From Puccinellia tenuiflora (Eukaryota; Streptophyta; Magnoliopsida; Poales; Poaceae): DNA of 64,000 nucleotides. Below the pieces are notes generated by a model. The model was not told the DNA's origin. It searched no databases and saw nothing but the letters and a program-made list of their open reading frames with translations. A program made the position numbers and the translations under genes. The stretch is from contig QRDG01001914.1 in the NCBI GenBank assembly GCA_012064385.1, positions 682,001 through 746,000 of the forward strand, written 5' to 3'. This document shows positions 55,224 through 64,000 of this stretch, piece after piece; positions within the stretch are counted from its first letter, which is position 1, and the number at the start of each line of letters is the position of its first letter.

Positions 55224-57611
55224 CTACAACCTAGAAGTGCGTTGGTCACAAGTGTAGGAGAAGTCACCTGTAAACTGCGTCAGGCTCCGGATGATGTTTG
55301 GATTGTTGACGGTCGTCTGAGGTGTCACCGGGCTCTGACCGGGCTGAGGTGCCTGGATGAGCTGCATGTTCGGTATCACCGGGCTCTGACCGGTCTGTTG
55401 TTGCAGCTGCATATGTTGTTCGGGTTAGACAATAAGACAAGAGAAATATGATGGAGATATTAGGTTAACCACTCACCCACGGGAAGGCGAAAGGAGGAGT
55501 AGGAAGCGTCCCCGGTGGAGAAGTCAGAAGGGTCTGGTTCGCAAACCAGTTCATCATCTGTTGTTGCTGCTGCATCTGTGTCTGCAACTGCATCTGCAGC
55601 TGCTGGCTCGCTCTAAGCTGCTCCTCCAGCTGCTTCTGCCGCTGCTCCGCCTCCTGCCGGTATCTCTCTTCCCTGGCTTCCATGTCCGCCTACGTTGTGT
55701 CGCCGCGATGTCATTAACATTGCAATGTAAAACATGTAAAGAAGCGTAGAGGACCGAGGAAGAACATACCCGTAACCGCTCGACAGCTAGATCCGAAGCT
55801 CGTGGCCGGGGCTCAACCCGAGGCTGGTCGCGAGTACGGCCTCTACGGACCTGGCGTAGAGACGGCTCGGTCATTGGGTCGACGCACCCGTCACCAATCC
55901 AGAGTTGGCCATGCTTCTTGCCTTGTCCCGCAAGGATCGCAGCCTCAACGTCAAAGTCCTCGGTGTATGGGTCGGAGGACTCGCCGCGCACCTCCTTGAA
56001 CTTCGATACATACGCCTCACACTTGGTCTCGGCTTGCTCATTGACCCACATGGACCCTGTCTGAGGATGCGGCGCCTTCCTGGTCTTCATCTTTTTAATG
56101 AGGCCAAATAAATTTGGCTTCACTCCTGTCTTTTTTTCCTGCAAAAGAGAACATGTAATTAACTGAAGTGGGAGTTAACAATATATAACGTGAACTCAAA
56201 GAACGAAGTAACCATTTGCTCACCTCTTCCTGCATGTGAAGGGAGAGGGGGATGCTGCCTTGGATATGTGATCCACCTCGCATCTCTGCCCGCTTCCGCT
56301 TGCCCTCCTCGTGCTTCTGGAGGTACTGAGGGCATGTCCACCACATGACCATCGCCATATAGCATGCGCGGTCGGTGCCGACGTACTGAGGAGGGTTCTA
56401 CATACACAAGATAGACCCATTATTACAACAGAAACTACGTGGCGATAAGGAAATCAATAACACAGAAATGCAAATACCTGCAGGTACTGCCACGGTGCCA
56501 TGAGCATATCCCGAGCGTCCTCCTTAGACATGTGGATTTTGCGGTCGGCGTGCCAGTTGCGGACGCACTGAACACGTGCCTCGTAGTGCATGCCAGTCAC
56601 CCTCCTCTTGCAAATCTCGTGTAAGATGAAGTCGCACGCACGCTCCTGACCCTCCGCCCTCTTGAAGTATTGCTGCAACCATGCACATAGGTAAAACAAG
56701 GGGCATTAGTGCAACTATTGTCCACCAACGAGTGTTTGAATGCTAAAAAGTCAAAAGCCACGTACCCAGAAACGGTGTACAACCACCTCCTGCATGTTCT
56801 CGTGCCTGCCGTGAGGATCTGGCGCGTAGCTGTAGTGCTTCCAACTCCAAGCTACGTCGCGGCCACCGGTGGGGAGATTGACAAGCCCAGGAAAATACTT
56901 GCGAAGTAGTCCTCCAATGATGTTCGAGTAGGCACGTGACGGCTTCTTCAGCGGGTCACCATACACGAACGACCTGCACAATTCAATGCCAAAATCAGTA
57001 CGTATGTGATAAGAAATTCGATAATGATGAAATTTCGATAATGGAATGCCAAAATCAGCATTTTACCTCTTTCCACCGGGCGCGAGAACACAGTCGCTAT
57101 AGGACCAAGTCTTTCGGTGGGGGAGTGTCGTTTTCCCACGCTGATACGGCCCCTTCTCGCGTGGCCGCAGCCTCTCCTCGGGAGCAACGTACTCCTCCTC
57201 GGCGGTTCCCAATCTAGGGATGGGTCAGGTTCAACGGTAACCCCCCCAGCCCCTCATCCTCCTCCTCCGAGAGGTCCTCCTCGTCCTCCTCCACGTCCTC
57301 CCCACCCGAGTGCTGGGAGGCCTCCCACCTCCGAGATCCGCCTCCTCCCCACTCGAGTGCTGGGAGGCCTCCCCACCTCCGAGATCCGTGTCGTCCACAT
57401 CATCCTCAGCTAGGGGAGGGCTAGGAGAAGGGCTACGAGGAGGTTCCCGCGTCGCATTCTTCCTACGTGCTCGACGAGGGGGGCTAGGAGAAGCAGCGGG
57501 AGGAGTTTCTTCCCGCGTCGCATTCTTCCTACGGGAACCACTCGGCTTGGTCACAAGCTCAGTCAAGTTCTTGACCTTTTTCCGAACGGCCTTGCCTACT
57601 CCTCTTGGCAT
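55224..57611 (-). CDS. CACTA second gene, Ptta/En/Spm-family (TNPA/TNPD-like) protein
   Basis: Seven exons on minus: 57611-57067, 56973-56766, 56672-56478, 56397-56224, 56138-55770, 55689-55477, 55406-55224. All have GT-AG borders and consistent phases. Start MPRGVGKAVRKKVKN; exon 1 is basic then acidic (SGEEADLGGG). Middle exons read SFVYGDPLKKPSRAYSNIIG, RACDFILHEICKRRVTG and TDRACYMAMVMWWTCPQYL. Exon 5 has the Ptta motif TRKAPHPQTGSMWVNEQAE. Exon 6 is a coiled coil with Gln runs (QTQMQQQQQMMNWF). Members bind subterminal repeats and help TNP2. Exon 1 has stops TGA at 57231-57233 and 57225-57227 in the main frame, while nearby sequence reads sensibly in another frame. Two opposite small indels, around a duplicated 45-bp unit at 57300-57385, would explain this. 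Further exons downstream are possible. Confidence 0.7.
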
Positions 57612-57884
57612 GTTTGTATCACCTGCAAACACAATGAAAAGAGTGGTTTATTAGTACGCAATGTCAAAAGATGAATATTTGTAAAGCAACAAGATATAAA
57701 TACATGAATATTTGTGAAAGCAACAATAATGCAAATAGATGAACGTTAGTAAAAGCAACAATAATTAAAATAGCAAAGAGTTCTCACAAACATAGCACAG
57801 AGTTCTTACAGATACACCAGCTCGACTATCACTATTACATAGAGTTATTACTACATAATCATCTACTACATAGAGTTATTACAA

Positions 57885-60800
57885 TCAGTAGCCTGTGTCG
57901 ACATCGGTAATTGGATCACATTTTTCGTCATCGCCATCAGGCTCGACGAACCAATAATCATCAATGAAACCAGCTGGAGGTTGTCCAGGATTGAGGTCAA
58001 CGCCTGCTTTGAACGCCTCGAGCAAACTCAGGTCTTCCTTGTCACAAACATCTTCCTCTATGCCCTCATCTTCTTCTTGTTCAACCTCTACGACCATGTC
58101 ATCAAAGGCCGGCAAGTCGATGGTGAAATGACCGGGGAGCCCTTCATCCTGATAAAACTCGACATTCTGTGTTGAGGGGTCTACGCGGCGGTAATCGTCC
58201 TTGTTTGGCAGGGGCGGCCTAATGCGTGAAGGTACCGTCATCACAACATCCCATCCCTGTAGACGTTTTGCCGGGTTTTTGCACGGGTACGGGAGATAGA
58301 ATACTTGGAAGGCCTGGGTAGCCAAAATGTACACATCCTCTCCCTTATAAACAGAGCTTCTTTCAACTTCGACCAATCCAATTTCAGGATCCCGTCTCAC
58401 CCGACGTGGGTCGAACCAATGGCATTTGAATACGACGGGATTTAGCCCTTTATCAAACCCGTAATTCAGCTCGTATATACCCTCGACTCTTCCATAGTAA
58501 TGGAGTCCATCATCACCTTGACACACCAACCCGCTATTTATTGTCTTCGCGTTGGGACGGCTTGTTGTGTATTCATGGGTCTGGAAGCGATACCCGTTCA
58601 CGTCATAAGAATTGAACGTGTCGACGGAATGGTTAAAGCCCCTAGCAATTTTTCTTAGCTCGGGCTTCATCTCTTTGTCAGTTCTTGCCTACAAGTTTAG
58701 CACGAGAAGCTTAGGACGAGAAATAACCGATAAATGTCGGCAGTGCAAGCAAATTTGGATAGAATAGTACCAAACCACAGAACCAGCTACTGAAACCGAG
58801 ACCGCCGCCCTTTTCGAAAATATGTTTGGATTCTTCCGGGGTAGGCTCCCTTTGGTACTTCCAATATTTAGCCGTGAATGTTCTATACCAATGAAAAGAG
58901 GAAGAGTTAGCCACGAACATACGAGTGAATGTTTGCGAATAACTAAATGGTTAGCACTTACTGGATGTATGGCTTCACTTCCACCATGGTGTTCAAGACA
59001 TACGAGTGGATCAAGGTCCGCTCATGTATATTCGTCTTGTACGTCTTCAGACCACTTGACTTGCCACCAAGCCCTATGAAGATGCTGAGCTTGGGTACAT
59101 CTTCAGTGTTGGGGGCATTGTATCGGAGGACCGGGTTGTGCTTTGTGGGAATGTTCGGATCATAGTGCTTAGTGGTGAAGTTCGCCACCTCCACGTTAAG
59201 GACTGCCTCGGCTATGGATGCTTCGATCTTGCATTTATTGCCTGTCATTTTACGAAGCCTTTGTGTTTCTCTCTCGGGCGGATACTGCCAACGACCCCAA
59301 TTCGGCCCCCCCTTCAAACACTCGTCCGCGAGGTGCAAGATCATATGTTGCATCGGATTAAAGAACCCTGGAGGAAAGATCCTCTCAAGATCGCAAAGCA
59401 ACTTGGGTGCATCTTTATCTAGCTTCTCAATCACTTTAGTGTCTAACTCCTTAGCACAAATCTGGCGGAAGAAAAAGCTCAACCTCGACAGCACTCGCCA
59501 AATCTGCTCAGGGACATAGCCTCGAATCATCACCGGCATTATCCGCTCAAGCCATACGTGGTAGTCATGACTCTTGAGTCCTTGTACTCGCAACGTTTCC
59601 ATGTTCACACCCCTCATCCAGTTGGCTGCGAACCCATCAGGGAAAAACAAACAATGCTTCATCCAATGGAAGACCTCCCTTTTTTGGGCCTTTGTGAGGG
59701 AGAACGGAGCTTGTCGCTTAGTCCACGTTTTTTTGGCGCCATGAGGTGGCTGCATGTTCAACTTTGGTCTATCACACAATTTTTCTTGATCAAGTCGAGA
59801 CTTTATGTTATCCTTCGTCTTCTCAGTGTCCATGATGGTGCTCCAACATGCATCACTGATATTCTTCTCGGTGTGCATTGTATCAATGTTATGCGGGAGC
59901 TCGAGATCCTCAAAGTAAGGGAGCTTCCATAAGCACGGCTTGTGGGTCCATTGGTGTGTCTCCCCATATCCCAAGAAACCATTTCCATCGGGCTTAGGCT
60001 GGAGAGCTTCTAACTCGGCCTTGATTTCCTTTCCGGTCTTCGGAATTGGCCTCGGGTCATGGACAACACGGCCTTTTTTGAAACTCTTTACATCACTCCT
60101 GTACTGATGATTCTGCTCTAGGAACTGTCGAGCTTCATCAAAGCAGGAATACTTGCCTCCCTTGTCCAGCCAGAAGAAAAGCACAGCCTGCCTGCACACT
60201 GGGCAAGGCCACTTCCCATGTGTACACCACCCGCAGAACAAGGCACGTGCTGGCAGGTCATGCAGTGAGGTGTGGTACCAGACATACATATCGAAGTACT
60301 CCTTCTTTGATGCATCATATGTTCGGATCCCACGACCTTCCCAGCCACGAAGCAAATCATCCACCAGCGGTTCCAGGTACACATTCATGTTCTTACCCGG
60401 GTATTTCGGCCCTGGGATTATCATCGACACAAACATGTTTTCTGATCTCATGCAGACGCCAGGGGGGAGGTTCAGGGGAATTACAAACACTGGCCAACAA
60501 CTGTATACTGCAGCCGACATACCATATGGATTGAACCCATCGGTTGATATCGCAACTGCTACGCTCCTCGAGTCACCGGCTTTCAGTGGATACTTCTTGA
60601 CAAAGTTCTTCCATGCACTACCATCCGACGGATGTATCATCTTGTCAGTGTATCTGTTTCCTTCTACGGCCCACCTCATCTGCTGGGCAGTATCCTCGGT
60701 CATGAAGAGCCGCTGGATCCTCGGCAGGACTGGAAGATACCGGAGGATATTCTTGGCAATCGTGGTCTGCCTCTTCTGACCATCACCATTGGTGTCAACC

Positions 60801-61561
60801 TCAAAGTACCTAGAGGATTTGCATTTGATGCAATATTTTGTGTCAGCATGCTCCCCTCTGAATAGCATGCATCCCTTTGGACAAGCATGTATCTGCTGAG
60901 ATGACATCTTAAGGTCACTGAGCAATTTGGTCGAATAGTAAAAGTTTTGCGGCAAGAGGTGCCCTTTCGGCAGAATGCTGCCAATGACGACCAGAAGCTC
61001 ATCAAACCCATCTCTGCACAAGTTCCTGCGGCACTTGAAGGCCATAAGGCGAGCTATAGCATCTAGTTGGGTAACATCTGTATTTTCGTGTAGGGGTTTC
61101 TGCGAAGCAAACAAAGCCTCATAATATTGCCTTGTGTTTTCCTCCGGCTCCTCACGTGTCTCTGCATCCTGAGATGTCTCCGCCTCTACATGAGGGCTTT
61201 CAGGCACATTAGCATTAGCCAAGTTTTCTAAGCACCTATCAAACCCAGTATCATATTCTCTCCTAGGATGAATCTGCCGAATCTGCCGCACCTCCTTCCT
61301 AGCACGTTTTTTGGCCTTTTCTCCATGGAAAGTCCAAATCTTGTAGGATGGTGTGAACCCAAACTTGAGCAGGTGACTACTCAGAGTTTCCTTGTTCTGT
61401 GGCTTTTCATTATCGCACTTACTACAAGGGCAGAAAACTGTTCTGGGTTTGCTACGGATGTCAAACGCACTGTTCACGAACTGCTCTGTCTTTTCTAGCC
61501 ATTCATCGGTATAGTTTCATGGACTGATTCTGCCATCGTACATCCAGTCACGATTATCCAT
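57885..61561 (-). CDS. CACTA TNP2-type transposase, 3 exons, one in-frame stop near the start
   Basis: Exons on minus: 61561-58962, 58882-58771, 58688-57885; 1,171 codons. The transposase-associated domain starts MDNRDWMYDGRISP, then has TGA at 61519-61517 where Trp is usual, then NYTDEWLEKTEQFVNSAFD. Downstream of the stop, an 839-residue ORF from ATG 61477 is open: CPCSKCDN, the Transposase_21 core with ISTDGFNPYGMSAAVYSCWP and CGWCTHGKWPCPVC, then DUF4218 (LKSHDYHVWLERIMPVMIRG). Exon 3 is DUF4216 (YYGRVEGIYELNYG, FKCHWFD) with an acidic tail (EQEEDEGIEEDVCDKEDL). The enzyme would act in the nucleus on element ends. Except for the early stop the gene is intact, so it is a recent insertion or a recent casualty. 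Confidence 0.9.
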
Positions 61562-61706
61562 CCTTTATTCAGCACCAAAACAGACAAACATAGCATTTAT
61601 ATAAATAGGAATTAAATGCATCATAGTTTAATTTTTTTAACGCATGCATCAACCTACATCTCTACTAGGTGGGCTCCTAGCAGCCGCCGGATCCGTAGAT
61701 TGAGTA

Positions 61707-61871
61707 CGTCCTCCCTGCTCTACCCCGACCCGAGACAGAATTTCGGCAGCACCTCCCCGCTGTTCTCCCGATACACGTCTCGGCAAAAAGCCGAGAGGGA
61801 TGTGCATCCGGAGAACAACGGGGAGGCGCTGCCGAAATCCTGTCTCGGATCGAGGTAGAGCGGGGAGAACG
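61707..61871. repeat. 165-bp inverted repeat (hairpin) upstream of TNP2
   Basis: The left arm from 61707 (cgtcctccctgctctacccc) pairs with the right arm ending at 61871 over about 78 bp, with a short A-rich loop near 61785. Most differences are single substitutions. It lies about 150 bp upstream of the TNP2 start codon, within the likely 5' UTR or promoter. Confidence 0.9.
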
Positions 61872-62579
61872 TACCCAACTACGCATCCGCCGGCTGTCCC
61901 GATAAATGTCGTAAGAGTTACGGTTCATAATATGCGAGACCACTAATGCATATTTATCCGCGTAACCCTTACGACCGGGAAGTGACGCCTAGGTAACGCG
62001 ACATACTTGGTGATCTAGACACAAAAATAAAACCTAGGTACATAGGCGCAAGATTTTTACCCTAGAAGCGTGAGTGAAATGGTGAAGTAGATCCGGGACT
62101 CCCGTCAAACACCCCCGCGACGCCGCATGCAGTGTCCACCTAAAAGCATCACCTGCATTGCGAGAAAATGAATTAGTATACTAACAAAATTAAGTTAACC
62201 CTGGCAGATAGCTAAAATTGTATCTTCTGACGGATAGTATTTCAAAGGTAGAAACCAAAATGCGCTTTCAGACATTTGAAAATTGCCTCTATGGTTAGCT
62301 ATTTTTCGCACATTTGGCAATACCTATAAAGTCTATTTTAGGCACCATTGAAAACTACTAGAAACTGAATTTTGAGGCATTATTTTGTAGAATTGTTGAA
62401 ATATTCAAAAGTACCTAATGATATAACATTTCATGGACCTACCGAAAGCGATCTCTTCTACCCAACTAAATGCAGCATTTCTATTTTTCCTTTTAAAATA
62501 GTGCCTCTAAATTGGGTACATTTTGTCTGCATTGCATAAATAAATTGACAAAAAAAAAACAACACGAGCTCACCTCGGG

Positions 62580-63000
62580 TGGGGGAGGGGAGGAGGCGGT
62601 GGCGGAGGGGAGGAGCTGCGGCGGTAGAGGCAGGGCGAGGCGGCGGTGGCGGAGGGGAGGAGCGGCCGGCAGGGGCGGGGCGAGGCGGCGGTGGGCGTCG
62701 GTGGAGGGGAGGTGCGGGCCGGGGGTGGCGAAGGGGAGGAGGCGGTGGCGGAGGGGAGGAGGGCCGGGGGTGGCGGAGGGGAGGAGCCTGCACCGGCGGA
62801 CGAGCTGCGCCGGTCGCGGAGGGGAGGAGCTGCGCCGGCGGAGGGGAGCTGCGCGGGCCGGGAGTGGCGGCGGAGGGGAGCTGCCCGGGCCGGGGGTGGC
62901 GGCGGAGGGGAGCTGCCCGGGCCGGGGTGGCGGCGGAGGGGAGCTGCGCGAGCCGGGGGTGGCGGCGGAGGGGAGCTTCGGCGGCGGAGCTGCGGGGGCT
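62580..63000. repeat. GC-rich minisatellite, 32-bp unit
   Basis: ggaggggagctgc-type units. From about 62846 the 32-bp unit agctgcccgggccgggggtg plus gcggcggagggg repeats four to five times; upstream units are less regular. It generates long Pro/Ala/Arg-rich ORFs on both strands that are artefacts. Position corresponds to the 5' non-coding part of CACTA element 2. Confidence 0.85.
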
Positions 63001-63111
63001 GGGGGTGCGCGCGTGTGACTACTGCGTGCGTGTGCGTGCGAAATGGGGATCGATCGGGCGCGCGTGCGTGTTTGACTGCGATATGGGGATTTAGCTAGGG
63101 TTCCGACCGGC

Positions 63112-63260
63112 TTTGCCGTGCGCGCGGAACAGTGCACGGCAATGCTGTCTTTGCCGTGCGTCTTCTTCTTTGCCGTGCGCCTACGCACGGTAAATACCCT
63201 TTGCCGTGCGCCTACGCACGGGAAAGATCCTTTGCCGTGCGCCTACGCACGGGAAAGATC
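63112..63260. repeat. Subterminal TTTGCCGTGCG array (right)
   Basis: Seven or eight copies, including three successive tttgccgtgcgcctacgcac palindromic units. Same motif as the left array but much shorter. Confidence 0.88.
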
Positions 63261-63264
63261 ATTT

Positions 63265-64000
63265 TGCACCATTTCATCCTTTAGTATAGTAGGTATATTT
63301 ATTCTTTAAATTAGTTAATGTTTTTAGTGTATATTTTGTTGACTATTTGTTAGTACTAATTACATTGTGTACACATACGTGTTGCAATACGACATATATA
63401 CTCTACATCTTCATGCCGCCACACATCAGGGTTTCGGAGCAAAACGTGCTTCGTGGCATCGGACCTAGATATGCCACCTACCAACCTTCCATCACAATTA
63501 CACACATAGGTTAGGGAGACATGCAAGTTTTCCTGTGATTCCGACACTCCGGCGATGTATCTGCGGCGAAACCCTAGACCGGGGGCCAGACAGGTCTACC
63601 CCTATAGCTTTCTTCGTACGTGGGTAGTCCGGTGTACTTTTCTATGTGTTTTGGTTTGTTTAGTACATATATGCATGGAAAAGCAAGTTTGGGCCCATTT
63701 CAACACATTATTCACTCCGGCTAACCCTTAGGCGGAGTTTGCACCGCCGGGGGCCCACAGACCGCCGTTTCCGGGGGGTATGAGCTCCGGAGCACCGGAA
63801 TCCCACCAAAACTTGCACGTGGGCCTAGGATATGTGTGCTAGTGTGTTGGAAGGTGTGATCCACCAAATGGTGCAAGGCATGGCTCCCCGGTGTGACCTT
63901 CCTCACATTCCGGCCATAACACTTAGAAGATTCCTGGACGTGTGGGCTGAACTGTCCCGCTGCGGCTATACCGGAGGCTAGAATGTGCCAAAGGGTACCA
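63265..64000. other. Unassigned DNA at right edge
   Basis: No CACTA terminus and no gene recognised. The sequence changes character at about 63265, where the CACTA array stops abruptly. Material such as gggggcccacagaccgccgt looks like further repeated transposon DNA continuing beyond the window. Confidence 0.45.

Larger units (their letters stand above)
53876..63264 (-). mobile_element. CACTA element 2, nearly complete coding capacity (right end not found)
   Basis: The left terminus CACTACGGGAGACACTGG starts at 53876. Subterminal arrays of TTTGCCGTGCG and its complement lie at both sides (53895-54323 and 63112-63260). Two genes run on the minus strand: TNP2 (57885-61561) and a Ptta/En/Spm-type gene (55224-57611). 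The matching right terminal CACTA was not seen after 63260, so the end is truncated or displaced by another insertion. Confidence 0.85.

Noticed and set aside
62493..63188. 231-codon Pro/Ser/Arg-rich ORF on minus
   Set aside because: Translation of the GC-rich minisatellite and TTTGCCGTGCG array of CACTA element 2.

Overview
The window is nuclear DNA of a large-genome grass, most likely a Triticeae species (wheat, barley or a relative). The evidence is plant genes with GT-AG introns scattered among dense nested transposons, Stowaway MITEs with CTCCCTCC termini, two CACTA elements with TNP2 transposases, PIF/Harbinger elements with TTA/TAA target-site duplications (TSDs), and long poly-C runs. 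No bacterial, organellar or CRISPR features were seen. One ambiguous base (N, 45023) marks a weak assembly point.

Layout. 1-381: last two exons of a Rab GDP-dissociation inhibitor (GDI) gene. 880-6607: a stack of DNA transposons (Stowaway, a Mutator-like MITE, two PIF/Harbinger elements, a hAT element) and a short LINE-like tail. 6899-13500: a complete 13-exon GDI gene (447 aa), a tandem paralogue of the first, with two hAT MITEs in intron 1. 14.3-20.1 kb: an F-box gene (minus strand, two exons, 503 aa), a duplicated fragment of its 3' end, and three copies of a ~450-bp repeat around it. 23.8-25.7 kb: a PIF/Harbinger element with a broken MYB/SANT-like gene. 25941-30851: a 14-exon MLO-like gene (minus strand) whose splice phases all fit except for one extra base in exon 1, which would truncate the protein at about 148 of 497 residues.

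31161-32120 is a retroposed insertion about 310 bp upstream of the MLO start. 33.8-34.8 kb holds duplicated promoter-like DNA, including a remnant of the MLO 5' end. 34817-36739 is another PIF/Harbinger element with a decayed MYB-like gene and a Met/Gly-rich repeat. 39250 to about 45022 is a CACTA element (plus orientation) with a broken TNP2 and a small intact coiled-coil membrane protein gene. 47753-52535 is a Ty3-type LTR retrotransposon with a complete TSD, interrupted in its protease region by a 1,880-bp solo LTR. 53876 to about 63264 is a second CACTA element (minus orientation) with a nearly intact TNP2 gene and a seven-exon Ptta/En/Spm-type gene.

Only the two GDI copies, the F-box gene and the MLO gene look like host genes. 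GDI acts in Rab GTPase recycling. MLO is a seven-transmembrane calmodulin-binding protein; some family members control powdery mildew susceptibility. The F-box protein would be a substrate adaptor of an SCF ubiquitin ligase. Nothing suggests these genes work together. No clearly new biological system was found. The items most worth checking are the MLO frameshift, the CACTA-borne membrane protein, the long transposon hairpins and the MLO 5'-end duplication.
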